Shown here: piece after piece, positions 1 through 8,856 of the stretch
Numbering within the stretch: position 1 is the stretch's first letter
How the letters are laid out: each line of letters opens with the position of its first letter
Source of the DNA: Lysobacter sp. GX 14042
Lineage (GTDB): Bacteria; Pseudomonadota; Gammaproteobacteria; Xanthomonadales; Xanthomonadaceae
NCBI RefSeq assembly: GCF_021390425.1
Contig: NZ_JAJUWY010000004.1
Span: forward strand, 124,001 to 188,000
Length of the DNA stretch: 64,000 nucleotides
Reading direction: 5' to 3'
Position numbers and translations under genes: made by a program
The notes under the pieces: model-generated
The model's database searches: none
Seen by the model: only the letters and a program-made list of their open reading frames with translations
Told to the model about the DNA's origin: nothing

Positions 1-422
1 GTGGTGAGGGCCGCATAGCCCAAGGCGAGCCCGAAGTGGACTTCGCGCCCCCCGACCAGGAACGAGTCGATGGCGTTGATCAGCGCGTAGACCGCGGCCC
101 CGGTGAGCAGCAGCGCATCGACCCCGAGCACGATCGGCTCCAGGTGCCAGAAACCCATGGTGAAGTGGTCGACCAGGCGCTTGTTGCGCAGCCCGCCGGC
201 GTTGGAGGCGGCGATCAGGCGGACCACCAGCAGCGCGGCCATGGTCATGCAGGCATCGATCAGCGAGAACACGCCGTCGAAGATGATCGCGAAGGAGCCC
301 GACAGCAGCCCGAAGACGATGCCCAGGGCAGCGAACAGCACGACCACGATGATCGAGATGCGCAGCAGGCCCTGCTCGGTGCCTGGGCCAAGCTGCCACC
401 GGGATTCGGCTTCGACCGCCAT
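1..422 (-). CDS. cation diffusion facilitator (CDF) family transporter, N-terminal part only
   Basis: The gene starts at an ATG at 422 and runs off the left edge, so only the first 140 residues are present. After a short soluble start (MAVEAESRWQLG) there are hydrophobic helices, with the segment IIFDGVFSLIDACMTMAALL and later FWHLEPIVLGVDALLL. The D-G-x-x-S-x-x-D pattern is the helix-II metal site of CDF exporters, which move Zn2+ or other divalent ions out of the cytoplasm in exchange for protons. The C-terminal domain, which would help with specificity, lies outside. It is 92 bases downstream of the M20 peptidase gene on the same strand but does not look part of that operon's function. Family assignment is firm; the metal is unknown. 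Confidence 0.8.
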   Translation of the reverse strand, partial: MAVEAESRWQLGPGTEQGLLRISIIVVVLFAALGIVFGLLSGSFAIIFDGVFSLIDACMTMAALLVVRLIAASNAGGLRNKRLVDHFTMGFWHLEPIVLGVDALLLTGAAVYALINAIDSFLVGGREVHFGLALGYAALT

Positions 423-514
423 GGGCGCCTTCCGTGCGGCGCCGTCTCGGCGCCCTGTCGCCATAGGCTAGCTGCAAGCGCGGCCCGATGATGGCGACGT
501 GCGGCGACAGTCCG

Positions 515-1969
515 CTAGTCGAGGCGGCGATAGTCCAGCGGCGGGGCTTCACGCTCGAGCAGCGGCCGGTAGGCATCGTCCGCGCCACGCCGCTCCTCGA
601 ACTCGGCCCGGGCCTGGGCGACCAGCTCCGGATGGGTGAACAGTTCCACCGCCGCGATCGCCAGGGCCGAGGCGGCGTTCAGCGCACCCTTGTGCCCGAT
701 CGACATGCCCGAGGCCGCGACCGCCTGCCAGCTGTGCGCGGGCGTGCCCGGTACCCAGGTGGCGGTGGACAGCCCGGCGGTCGGAACGACCTGGCTGACG
801 TCGCCCACGTCGGTGGACGCCAGGCCGTGTTCATCGCTGCGATAGGGCTCCACCTGGATCGCGCTCTCCACCGCCGGTGCCCGGTCGAAGGACTGCTGCA
901 GCTGTTTCGCAAATTCCGCTTCCGCGGGGCTGTACCCGACTCCGCCAACCCCGCGCAGCGCGCGATCGAGCACGCGTCCGAGCACGTCGTTGGGCAGCAA
1001 CCCGTGCACCCCGCCGAGCTGCTCGAAACCGACCTGCGTACCCGTGCCCATTGCCGCGCCCTCGGCTGCCGCCTGCAGGCGCGCGAACACGTCACGCACC
1101 ACCCGCGCGTCGCGGTGGCGCACGTAGTAGTACGCCTCGGCCGCCGCCGGAACCACGTTCGGCGCGCGGCCGCCATCGGTGATGGCGTAGTGGATCCGGG
1201 TGCCGTCCGGGACGTGCTCGCGCAGCATGTTGGCCATGTGGTTCATGGCCTCGACGCCATCCAGCGCCGAGCGGCCGCGCTCGGGCGCGATGGCGGCGTG
1301 CGCGGCGGTCCCGCGGAATCGGAACTTGCCGCTGATGTTGGCCAGGCTGGTCGCCTGCGTCGCCGAGTTGGTTCCCGACGGGTGCCAGTGCAGCACCACG
1401 TCGACATCGTCGAACAGGCCGGCACGGACCATGAACACCTTGCCCGAGCCGCCTTCTTCGGCAGGGGTGCCGTAGACGCGGACCTCGCCCTCGTGGCCAC
1501 CGGCTTCCAGCCACTGGGCAATGGCCCGGGCGGCACCGATGGAGCCCGCCGCGAACAGGTTGTGGCCGCAGGCGTGGCCCGCGTCCTGTCCGGGCACGGG
1601 CGAAAGCACCGGTTCTGCCGCCTGGGCCATGCCGGGCAAGGCATCCATCTCGGCGAGCAGGGCGATCACCGGGCCGGAGCCGCGCCGGCCCGCGCGGGCG
1701 ACGAACGCTGTCGGCATGCCGGCCACGCCCGACTCGACCCGGAAACCGGCCTCGCGCAGCCGGTCCTGCATCAGGGCCGATGCATCGTGCTCCAGGTAGC
1801 CGAGTTCGGGGTGTTTCCACAGGCTGTCGGCCAGGGCCGCCTGCGGCCCCGCCCAGTCCTGGACCCGCGAGAGGACCTCTTCCTGTCCGGCGCCGGGGCG
1901 GTCACTGCCGGGACAGGCCGGCGCAGCGAGAGCCAGCGCCATGCCCAAGAGCGCGACCGGCCACCTCAT
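515..1969 (-). CDS. exported M20-family amidohydrolase/peptidase (AbgB-like)
   Basis: This 484-residue protein has a hydrophobic leader (MRWPVALLGMALALAAPAC) that is either a Sec signal or an atypical lipoprotein signal (Cys19). It then shows the M20 metallopeptidase motifs: LLAEMDALPG (Asp109), GHACGHN (131-137), EEGG (171-174) and the dimerisation-domain segment GTAAHAA. Overall wording such as LWKHPELGYLEHDASALM resembles the p-aminobenzoyl-glutamate hydrolase B subunit, so it probably hydrolyses an amide bond of an acylated amino acid or small peptide, in the periplasm. The start at 1969 overlaps the stop of the upstream amidohydrolase as ATGA, so translation is probably coupled. It is the last gene of the TonB receptor-sigma-FecR operon. 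The actual substrate is not shown by sequence. Confidence 0.85.
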   Translation of the reverse strand: MRWPVALLGMALALAAPACPGSDRPGAGQEEVLSRVQDWAGPQAALADSLWKHPELGYLEHDASALMQDRLREAGFRVESGVAGMPTAFVARAGRRGSGPVIALLAEMDALPGMAQAAEPVLSPVPGQDAGHACGHNLFAAGSIGAARAIAQWLEAGGHEGEVRVYGTPAEEGGSGKVFMVRAGLFDDVDVVLHWHPSGTNSATQATSLANISGKFRFRGTAAHAAIAPERGRSALDGVEAMNHMANMLREHVPDGTRIHYAITDGGRAPNVVPAAAEAYYYVRHRDARVVRDVFARLQAAAEGAAMGTGTQVGFEQLGGVHGLLPNDVLGRVLDRALRGVGGVGYSPAEAEFAKQLQQSFDRAPAVESAIQVEPYRSDEHGLASTDVGDVSQVVPTAGLSTATWVPGTPAHSWQAVAASGMSIGHKGALNAASALAIAAVELFTHPELVAQARAEFEERRGADDAYRPLLEREAPPLDYRRLD

Positions 1970-3783
1970 GGCGCCACGCCTTCGGGACCGCCATACAGGC
2001 GCACCTCGTCGAGCTCGTACCACCCCGTGGTGCCGGGATCGCCCGCCACCGAGAAGGCGATCTGCAGCGCATCGTCCGGGCGCCACGCCGGCGGATCGCC
2101 ACCACCCCACGGCGCCAGCCCCGCAAAGTCGTCCCACTCGATGGCGTACTCGCGCCACTGCGGCCCGGGTTCGAAATCATGCGCCCACCTGCGCCCGTCC
2201 TGGCCGCGGATCTCGACCCGGATGGAGCCGACCTCGCCCCGCGCCTGGAACGACACCCCGGCGTGGGCTGCCAGGCCGGCCGGAGCGACCGAGCCGCGCG
2301 ACAGCGGCAGGATCACCGCAGCGTAGGCGTTGTCGGAATGCGATAGCCGCACGTGGGTGGACAGCACGTGGCCATCGCCACCGTCACGCGGGACGCGCAG
2401 GCTCGACTGCCAGGTGCGGTCGTTGCCGCCGTCGGCGTCACCGATCCGCAGCGTGTCCAGTGCGGTGCGCCCGTCGCCGCGCTCGAAATCATCGATCAGG
2501 GCCGGCAACGGCCGTGGCGGAAGATGGTCGCGTGCGTTCGCGGCCGGGCGCCGGGCATCCGGGCCGGTGACCTCGGTGCCGGCCAGGAACACCCGCCGCA
2601 CCCGCTGCATCGCCGTTTCGTCCTGCCAGGGATCGCCCTCGACCAGGACCAGGTCGGCGCGCGCACCCTGTGCAATCACCCCCCGGTCCGGCGTTCCCAG
2701 CACCCGCGCCGCGGTGGCGGTTGCCGCCTGCAACGCGTCGTACGGGGTCAGCCCCGCGCCCACCAGCAGTTCCAGCTCCCGGGTGGTGGCACGGCCATGC
2801 GGGGTTCCCGGCATTCCGGCATCGGTGGCGACGACCACCGGCACCCCGGCTTCGTGGAGGCGCTTCACGTTGGCCAGCGCGGTCGCGAAATTGATCCGCC
2901 GCTGCCGCAGTACCGGGCTGTCCGGATTCCTGGGCGGTCCGTCCCCGACCCGCACCGGCTCGTACACCGCCAGGGTCGGCCCATAGGCGGTGCCGTGCTC
3001 GAGCATGAGGTCGACCAGCTCCCGGTCGACCTCACGGTCCAGCAGGCTGTGGGCGATCAGGTCGACGCCGGCCCGTGCCGCCTGCTTGCCGCGCTCGACG
3101 GTCACGGTATGGGTGAACACCTTGATGCCGTGCCGGTGCGCCTCGTCGACCAGCGCGGTGAGCGTCGCCTCGTCCATGCTGGTGTTGTCGGCGGCATTGT
3201 TGTAACGCCAGCCGTCGGTGAACGCCTTGATGAAGTCGGGCCGGTAGGCGGCGATCTCCCGCACTGCCGCGCGTGCGGCATCGGGTGAATTGACCCAGCG
3301 GGTGGTGGCCTGGTCGGCCCAGTCCGCACCGTGGCCAAGCGGCGTGCTCACCCGGGCGCCGAACTGGACGGTGGGCGCGGCCAGCCGGTCGAGCCATTCG
3401 CGACGCGGCGCATGCGCTTCGGGCGCCTGGTGGTAGTCGGCCACCGTGGTCACGCCGGCATCGAGGTAGGCGTTGGCGATGGCCGGAAGCGCCGCGGGCC
3501 GTGTGTTCGGGGTCCAGTGGGTGTGCAGGTCGAACAGCCCGGGCACCAGTGACAGCCCATCGGCATCGAGGATCCGGGTCTCCGCCCCGCCCTGCAGCCC
3601 GGTTCCGATACGGGCGATCCGCCCCTCCTCGATCAGCACATCGACCTTCGCCGCCTGCCGCGTGTCCCCGTCGAACACGCGGGCATCGCGGATCAGCAGG
3701 CCTGCGTCGGCGGCGCCGGCAAGCAGGGGCGCGAGCAGCAGTGCCGCGAACCAGGCAATGGAAAGGAAACGTCGGTTATGCAT
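1966..3783 (-). CDS. exported amidohydrolase with C-terminal CIA30/CBM-like beta domain
   Basis: The 605-residue product begins with a signal peptide (MHNRRFLSIAWFAALLLAPL, cleavage near AGAADA). Metal ligands of the amidohydrolase superfamily are visible: H-T-H at 87-89, a probable carboxylated Lys186 in FIKAFTDGW, His225, His245 and Asp321 in VVATDAGMPG. This resembles imidazolonepropionase/prolidase-like exported amidohydrolases. From about residue 440 (LIDDFERGDG) a separate domain of roughly 160 residues follows, ending WYELDEVRLYG, like the CIA30/galactose-binding jelly-roll fold. The start was chosen because it gives the signal peptide; a longer frame exists to 3831. It sits between the FecR gene and the M20 gene, so both hydrolases probably process what the TonB receptor imports or releases. 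Substrate unknown. Confidence 0.85.
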   Translation of the reverse strand: MHNRRFLSIAWFAALLLAPLLAGAADAGLLIRDARVFDGDTRQAAKVDVLIEEGRIARIGTGLQGGAETRILDADGLSLVPGLFDLHTHWTPNTRPAALPAIANAYLDAGVTTVADYHQAPEAHAPRREWLDRLAAPTVQFGARVSTPLGHGADWADQATTRWVNSPDAARAAVREIAAYRPDFIKAFTDGWRYNNAADNTSMDEATLTALVDEAHRHGIKVFTHTVTVERGKQAARAGVDLIAHSLLDREVDRELVDLMLEHGTAYGPTLAVYEPVRVGDGPPRNPDSPVLRQRRINFATALANVKRLHEAGVPVVVATDAGMPGTPHGRATTRELELLVGAGLTPYDALQAATATAARVLGTPDRGVIAQGARADLVLVEGDPWQDETAMQRVRRVFLAGTEVTGPDARRPAANARDHLPPRPLPALIDDFERGDGRTALDTLRIGDADGGNDRTWQSSLRVPRDGGDGHVLSTHVRLSHSDNAYAAVILPLSRGSVAPAGLAAHAGVSFQARGEVGSIRVEIRGQDGRRWAHDFEPGPQWREYAIEWDDFAGLAPWGGGDPPAWRPDDALQIAFSVAGDPGTTGWYELDEVRLYGGPEGVAP

Positions 3784-3796
3784 CTTCAGGTGGTCC

Positions 3797-4786
3797 TCAT
3801 TGCGTGCGCGGCGCGGCGCCACCGCCGTCAACCCGCCCGGGTGCCGACAGTCGCACGCCGCCTTCGCGCTGTTCCAACTCCAGCCCCAGGCTGAGAGCCA
3901 CGTGGCGTGCGAACCCCGCCGGATCGTTGGAGGGGTACAGGCCCACTACGCGCTGGCTGCCCACGCTGGGGTCGTCGATGATGATGGCCACGTCGCTGTA
4001 ACGGCGGAACCGCGCGGCCGCCACCGACAGCGTGTCGCCATTGAACGCCAGCATGCCGTCGCGCCAGAGCAGCCGGCGGGCCAGTTCCTGCTCGTCGACC
4101 TGCTCCACTTCCACGCCCGCCGTGGAACGCGCGACCGCCCGCATTCCCGCGTGCAGGCGCGCCGGCACCGGAAGCGCCCCATCGGCGGCAACGTCGACCA
4201 CGCCTTCGCTGACCAGGACCTCGACCGGCCCGCCGCCTGCCCCGCGGCCTTTCTCGACGCCCACCGTGAAGCGCGTGCCCACTGCGGTCACCCGCGTGCC
4301 GGCGGCTTCCACCGTGAACGGGCGTTGCGGATCGTGCGCGACATCGAACAGGGCCATGCCCGACAGCAGCCGCAGCTCGCGGCTATCGGGCCCGAAGTGC
4401 ACGCGCACCTGCGAACCCGCATCCAGCGTCATGGTGGAACCATCCTCGAGCACGACCCGCAGGATCTCGCCGCGCGCCGTCTGGTGCAGCGTCCCGCGCG
4501 GCCAGGTGAGCATCAGCACGCCCGCGAGCGTCACCACCAGCATGGCGGCAGCGACGAGGCTCCAGCGCCGGCGGACTGGTGTGCGCACCGGCGGGGCCGC
4601 GACTGCCATGCGGTCGCTCCACGCCAGCACGGCACGGGCACGCGCATAGGCCCCGAAATGCCGCGACGAGGCCGAAACCCAGCGGTCACGTTCGGCGCGT
4701 TCGGCGTCCGTCAGCAGTCCGCCGTCTTCGCGCACGACCCAGGCCGCGGCGACGGCATCGGTGTCCTTGCGGTCAAGCTCTTCCAT
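3797..4786 (-). CDS. FecR-family anti-sigma/sigma regulator
   Basis: The 329-residue protein has the three parts of a FecR regulator. First is a cytoplasmic N-terminal sigma-binding domain (AAAWVVREDGGLLTDAERA). Then comes one membrane helix at about 75-95 (SLVAAAMLVVTLAGVLML). Last is a periplasmic FecR domain (EILRVVLEDGSTMTLDAGS, TRVTAVGTRFTV) and an STN-like C-terminal part. FecR proteins sense the loaded outer-membrane receptor and release or activate the partner sigma factor. The ATG at 4786 follows an AGGAA Shine-Dalgarno and lies inside the last codons of the sigma gene (overlap 14 bases). Position directly after the sigma gene makes that sigma its partner. Confidence 0.88.
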   Translation of the reverse strand: MEELDRKDTDAVAAAWVVREDGGLLTDAERAERDRWVSASSRHFGAYARARAVLAWSDRMAVAAPPVRTPVRRRWSLVAAAMLVVTLAGVLMLTWPRGTLHQTARGEILRVVLEDGSTMTLDAGSQVRVHFGPDSRELRLLSGMALFDVAHDPQRPFTVEAAGTRVTAVGTRFTVGVEKGRGAGGGPVEVLVSEGVVDVAADGALPVPARLHAGMRAVARSTAGVEVEQVDEQELARRLLWRDGMLAFNGDTLSVAAARFRRYSDVAIIIDDPSVGSQRVVGLYPSNDPAGFARHVALSLGLELEQREGGVRLSAPGRVDGGGAAPRTQ

Positions 4787-5381
4787 GTGACCGGTTCCTG
4801 CCCGGACTGGCACGGCCCGGGGGAGCGGGCGCCGCCTCGTCGTTGGTCTGCACGCCCGCCATCAGCAGGCGCAATGCCTTCACCATGTGTTTTTCGACCG
4901 TGCTCTGGCTGATCTTCAGCCGGGCAGAGGTCTCCCGCTGCGATAGTCCCTCGATGCGGCGCAACCGGAATACCTCCTGGCAACGACCCGGCAGGCCTGC
5001 CACCAGCCGCTGTGCCAGCGCCAGCTGCTGGCGCGACGCCGCAAACCGCTCCGGCGAGGCGCCGGGGTCCTGCCCACCGAGTCCGTCCAGCTCGGCCATG
5101 GTCTCGATGGCCACCACCTGGGCACGGCGCAGGTGCTGGTGCACCAGCGAACGGGCCACGGTGTGCAGGTAGGCCCGTGGCTCGCGCACGTGCTCCACCC
5201 CGTCGAGCCCGGCCAACTTGGCGTAGCTTTCCTGGACGATGTCGTCCACGTCCTGCGCCGGGAGCCCCAGCCGGCCACCGAGCCAGCGGCGCAACTCCGG
5301 CTCATGCGGCAGGACGTGTTCCGCCAGCCACGCTGCCCGACCGGACGACAGCGGGGTATCGGGATCGCGGGTACCGGCCAT
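4773..5381 (-). CDS. ECF sigma factor, FecI-like
   Basis: The 202-residue protein has region 2 (DVDDIVQESYAKLAGLDGVE...PRAYLHTVARSLVHQHLRR) and region 4 with a helix-turn-helix (QRETSARLKISQSTVEKHMV), the layout of iron-starvation/FecI-type ECF sigma factors. Its ATG at 5381 shares one base with the TGA of the receptor gene (TGATG), so it is translationally coupled to the receptor. The C-terminal tail beyond region 4 is Pro/Arg-rich and overlaps the fecR start. Together with the receptor's STN domain and the FecR protein it forms a complete cell-surface signalling set. Its probable own promoter lies upstream of the receptor gene (8786-8813). Confidence 0.88.
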   Translation of the reverse strand: MAGTRDPDTPLSSGRAAWLAEHVLPHEPELRRWLGGRLGLPAQDVDDIVQESYAKLAGLDGVEHVREPRAYLHTVARSLVHQHLRRAQVVAIETMAELDGLGGQDPGASPERFAASRQQLALAQRLVAGLPGRCQEVFRLRRIEGLSQRETSARLKISQSTVEKHMVKALRLLMAGVQTNDEAAPAPPGRASPGRNRSHGRA

Positions 5382-8300
5382 CAGAACTTCTTGCTGACGC
5401 TCATGTACCAGTACCGCGGATACGGCTGGTACAGGCCGGACTGGTAGCCGTAGGCACTGGAGCTGACCGGCGGACGCTTGTCGGCGACGTTGTTGACGCC
5501 CAGCTTGACCGCCAGGCCATCCAGCGCGCCGCCACCGGAGAACTCGTAGCGCCCGAACAGGTTCGCCAGGGTCTGCGAATCGATGCGCCACTGGTTGCCG
5601 TCGCTGTCCGACAGCCAGGTGTCGGTGACCGCACCGGTGTAGCGGACGCTGCCACCCAGGCTCAGCCCGCCCAGCCGCCAGGTGGCGGTACTGCTCCACT
5701 TCCACTCCGGCATGCCGTTCTGGCCGATCAGGTCACCGCCGCCGGCGACCCACACCGAACCGTCGATCAACCCGGCATCGCGCGCGTCGGCCAGCACCTG
5801 GATGTCGGGCGAGAGGTCGCGGTAGAACTCGAGCACCCGGGTACCGTTGACGGTGAGGCCGAACTCGCCGAAGCGGGTCTGGGCCGACCGCCACGACATC
5901 CCGTAGTCGATGCCGCGGACGGTCTGTGGCTGCATGTTCACGTAGCGGTCGTTGACGTAGAGCACCCGGCCCGCAGGATCCAGGCCGGTGCCCTCGTAGC
6001 GGGCGATGTCGTCGACCGTCGGATCGGCGCGGACCACCTCGGGGTTGGATGATCCCTGGGTGCGCAGCAGGTAGTCGAGGATCAGCGCGTTGCCCTCGCC
6101 GTACAGCCCGACGATGTCCTCCTGGTCGTACTTGAAATAGTCGACCGAGAAGCTCCACTGGCCTGCGGCCTCGGGCAGGAAACGCGGCTGCCAGACCAGG
6201 CCGGCGCTGGTGTTGGTGGAAGTCTCCGGCTTCAGGTCGGGGTTGCCCGAGCGGCGCGCCGTGGTGGACGTCGAATGGCCGCAGTTGGTGAACGCGTCGG
6301 ATGCACCGCTACGCACGTCGGCCTCGCACTGGATGTAGTCGGTGCGGGTGTTGGAGCGGCTGACCAGGGTGGCGTTGACCTGCTCGAGGTTCGGGGCGCG
6401 GAACCCCTCCGCCCACGAGGCACGCACGCGCAGGCCATCCACCACCTCCCAACCCAGCGCCAGCTTGGGCTTGGCGACGCTGCCAAAGTCGCTGTAGCGC
6501 TCGGCGCGACCGGCCAGCTGCAAGTCCAGTGAACGGACCAGCGGCACCTCCATGCCCGGCGCGACCAGCGGCACCGAAAGCTCCGCAAACGCGGCGGTCA
6601 CGGTGCGCGAGCCTTCGGTGTCCGGAGTCGGGCTGACGCCGTACATGTCACTGGGCATCTCCGCCCCGGTGACCGCGTCCACGTAGGTCAGCGTGCCGTC
6701 CACGCGCGGATCGCGATCATCGCGCTGGCGCTCGTGCCTGGCCTCCACGCCCATGGCCAGGCCCACCTCGCCCGCCGGCAGGGCGAACAGGTCGGGACGG
6801 GAGGCCTTCAGGTCCCACAGTGAAAGTCCGGTCCGGCTTTCCCGCACGGCATCCACATAGAAGCGGTCGAGCACGCGGTCGTCGTTGCAACCGCCGCAGA
6901 ACGGGTTGTAGGCGTCGGCGGTGGGGTCGGCCAGCGCCTGCTGGAATCGCGTCATGCTCACCGCCTGCTGGGTGTCGACCACCCTGGCCTGTGAGTACAG
7001 CAGCGCGCTTTCCCAGTCGAACCCGTGGTGGTAGCCACGCAGGCCGGCCAGCGCCCGGACCTGCTGGTTCTCCACCTGGATCCTGGTCGGGCGCTCGAAG
7101 CGATAGGAGGAAATGGTGACCGGCAGGCCGTCCGGGCCCACGTCCAGGCCCTCCAGTCGGTTCGGACTGGCGCTGCTGCCGAACGGGTTCCAGTAGTTGC
7201 TGGCCGGCACGACGACCGGCAGCGCGCCGATCGAGTTGACCGGCATCTGCAGGCTGTCGGCATCGGCGTGGTAGTAGCCGAGCTCGCTGAAGAAGGTGAT
7301 GCCGCTGTCGAAGTCCCACTTTGAGGTCAGGAACAGGTTGGTACGGCGCACCTCGGGCGTGAGCGACAGCGGCCACTGCGCCTGCGCATCCGAACGCAGG
7401 TTGCGGTCGGCGCCGGAACTCGCCTTGCTGCCGCTGGCGACGCAGTTGCCGTCGCCCAGCTCCGCGGCGCAGTCGGGATTGCTGACCGGTTGCACGTGGA
7501 AGGCGCCGGCGGCCGAGGTGACCAGCTCGCCGTTGCGCATCACCGGGGTGCCGGTGGTGTAGTTGCCCCAGGCGCTGGTGGCGTGGCGCGAGTCCAGGGT
7601 GCCAATGCCCTCGAAGGGCGTGCCGACGAAGTCGAAACGGCGATCGGCGGTGGCGGTCCAGTCCTGGTCGAGCGAATCGATGCCGGTGGTGCGGTAGTGG
7701 TTGAACGACAGCGTCACGTTGCCGCGCAGGTCGTCGGTGTTGCGACCGACGATCCCGCTTACGCCGAAGTCGCGCAGCCCGGTGCCCTCGCCCACCCCGC
7801 CCTGGACGGTGATCTCGCCGCCGTGGATGTCGTCGCGAAGGACATTGTTGACCACGCCCGCGACCGCGTCGGTGCCGTAGATCGCCGCCGCGCCATCGAG
7901 CAGCACCTCGAACCGCTGCAGGTTGCCGACCGGGATCGCGTTGGCGTTGTAGGTCAGGACCGGCACCAGGGCACTATCGGCCTGGCTGGTCGGGTGGACC
8001 ACGGTGCGGCGGCCGTTGATCAGCAGCAGCGTGTTGCCCACGCCCAGGCCACGCAGGTTGACCGAGGCGATGTCGCCGCGCGCGTAGTTGGAACTGTTGC
8101 CGCCGTTGGTGCCGACAAAGGACACGTCACCCATCTGCGGGATGGAGCGGAACAGGTCATCGCCGGAGACGGCGCCGGTCGCCTCGATCTGCTCGGCCTG
8201 CAGGGTCACCACCGGCAGGATGGCCGTCGCGTTCGAGCCGCGGATCTGGGTTCCGACCACGGTCACCTGGTCCAGGGTCGCGACGTCCGGCCTCGATTGT

Positions 8301-8728
8301 GCCGCTGCGGCTTCGGGTTCCACTTGAACTGGCGCCACGGTGCTTTGTCCGGCCTGCGCCATGGCAACTGTGTTCAGCGCACCCGCGCCCCCCAGCGAGG
8401 CGAGCATCTGCGGCCGGTACAAGGTGATGGTGTCGCCGTCATCGGCCGCCACCCGCAGCCCGGTTCCGGCAATCAGCTGCGCGAGCGCCACGCGCGTATC
8501 CATCCGGCCGACCAGCGGTGGAACCTCCACCGTGGACGAAGTCGGATCACTGGCGGGCGCGATGACCTGCAAGCCCGCCTGCCGCGCGAACTCCGGAAGC
8601 GCCTGCTCGAGCGTGCCCCCGGCCACGTCGAACTTCGCGTCCCGCGCCCACGCCGGACCGGCGGCTATCGCGGTGGCAATGATCCCCAACCTGACGGCCT
8701 GCGCCAGGATCCCCGGTTTGTTCTGCAT
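5381..8728 (-). CDS. TonB-dependent outer-membrane receptor with N-terminal STN signalling domain
   Basis: The 1115-residue protein starts with a signal peptide (MQNKPGILAQAVRLGIIATA...PAWA). An STN domain follows at about 32-100 (FDVAGGTLEQALPEFARQAG), which contacts FecR in transducer receptors. A TonB box/plug region (LDQVTVVGTQIRG, NLRGLGVGNTLLLINGRRTV) leads into a long beta-barrel ending in the aromatic-terminal strand YMSVSKKF. The plug and the large barrel resemble xanthomonad receptors for peptides or carbohydrates more than compact siderophore receptors. As first gene of the operon it precedes the sigma and fecR genes, the reverse of the common fecI-fecR-receptor order. The start at 8728 was chosen for the signal peptide; a longer frame reaches 8818. 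Ligand unknown. Confidence 0.9.
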   Translation of the reverse strand: MQNKPGILAQAVRLGIIATAIAAGPAWARDAKFDVAGGTLEQALPEFARQAGLQVIAPASDPTSSTVEVPPLVGRMDTRVALAQLIAGTGLRVAADDGDTITLYRPQMLASLGGAGALNTVAMAQAGQSTVAPVQVEPEAAAAQSRPDVATLDQVTVVGTQIRGSNATAILPVVTLQAEQIEATGAVSGDDLFRSIPQMGDVSFVGTNGGNSSNYARGDIASVNLRGLGVGNTLLLINGRRTVVHPTSQADSALVPVLTYNANAIPVGNLQRFEVLLDGAAAIYGTDAVAGVVNNVLRDDIHGGEITVQGGVGEGTGLRDFGVSGIVGRNTDDLRGNVTLSFNHYRTTGIDSLDQDWTATADRRFDFVGTPFEGIGTLDSRHATSAWGNYTTGTPVMRNGELVTSAAGAFHVQPVSNPDCAAELGDGNCVASGSKASSGADRNLRSDAQAQWPLSLTPEVRRTNLFLTSKWDFDSGITFFSELGYYHADADSLQMPVNSIGALPVVVPASNYWNPFGSSASPNRLEGLDVGPDGLPVTISSYRFERPTRIQVENQQVRALAGLRGYHHGFDWESALLYSQARVVDTQQAVSMTRFQQALADPTADAYNPFCGGCNDDRVLDRFYVDAVRESRTGLSLWDLKASRPDLFALPAGEVGLAMGVEARHERQRDDRDPRVDGTLTYVDAVTGAEMPSDMYGVSPTPDTEGSRTVTAAFAELSVPLVAPGMEVPLVRSLDLQLAGRAERYSDFGSVAKPKLALGWEVVDGLRVRASWAEGFRAPNLEQVNATLVSRSNTRTDYIQCEADVRSGASDAFTNCGHSTSTTARRSGNPDLKPETSTNTSAGLVWQPRFLPEAAGQWSFSVDYFKYDQEDIVGLYGEGNALILDYLLRTQGSSNPEVVRADPTVDDIARYEGTGLDPAGRVLYVNDRYVNMQPQTVRGIDYGMSWRSAQTRFGEFGLTVNGTRVLEFYRDLSPDIQVLADARDAGLIDGSVWVAGGGDLIGQNGMPEWKWSSTATWRLGGLSLGGSVRYTGAVTDTWLSDSDGNQWRIDSQTLANLFGRYEFSGGGALDGLAVKLGVNNVADKRPPVSSSAYGYQSGLYQPYPRYWYMSVSKKF

Positions 8729-8785
8729 CGGCTCGCTCCCACTCGATCGACGGCATCGCGGGCCGGCTTTCCCGGGCCCCTCCCT

Positions 8786-8813
8786 ACATACGATGCACGA
8801 GGCGGGAAGTTCC
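8786..8813 (-). promoter_or_regulatory. possible ECF-sigma promoter for the receptor-sigma-FecR operon
   Basis: On the minus strand GGAACTT (8813-8807) is followed by CGTATGT (8792-8786), which reads as GGAAC-N16-CGTA. This is close to the GGAAC-N16/17-CGTC pattern used by many ECF sigma factors. It lies about 58 bases upstream of the receptor ATG at 8728. It would make the operon self-activating. It is a motif match only. Confidence 0.4.
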
Positions 8814-8843
8814 GCCATCGACCCTCCAGGCAGCAGCCGCCGC

Positions 8844-8849
8844 TAAGCT
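8844..8849 (+). promoter_or_regulatory. possible -10 element (TAAGCT) for a leaderless hydrolase transcript
   Basis: TAAGCT fits the TAnnnT -10 pattern and ends 7 bases before the ATG at 8857. No Shine-Dalgarno is visible in between, so transcription might start at or near the start codon. The -35 region is unclear. Confidence 0.25.
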
Positions 8850-8856
8850 TTTGCAC

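Noticed and set aside
488-2326. Long open frame on the plus strand across the M20/amidohydrolase genes
   Set aside because: It is antisense to two genes with clear motifs; its translation is Arg/Gly/His/Pro-rich with no domain. GC-rich codon use creates such frames.
515-8728. Lasso-peptide isopeptidase/uptake locus
   Set aside because: TonB receptor plus sigma/FecR recalls such loci, but there is no precursor, B/C enzyme or prolyl-oligopeptidase-like isopeptidase; the hydrolases are M20 and amidohydrolase.
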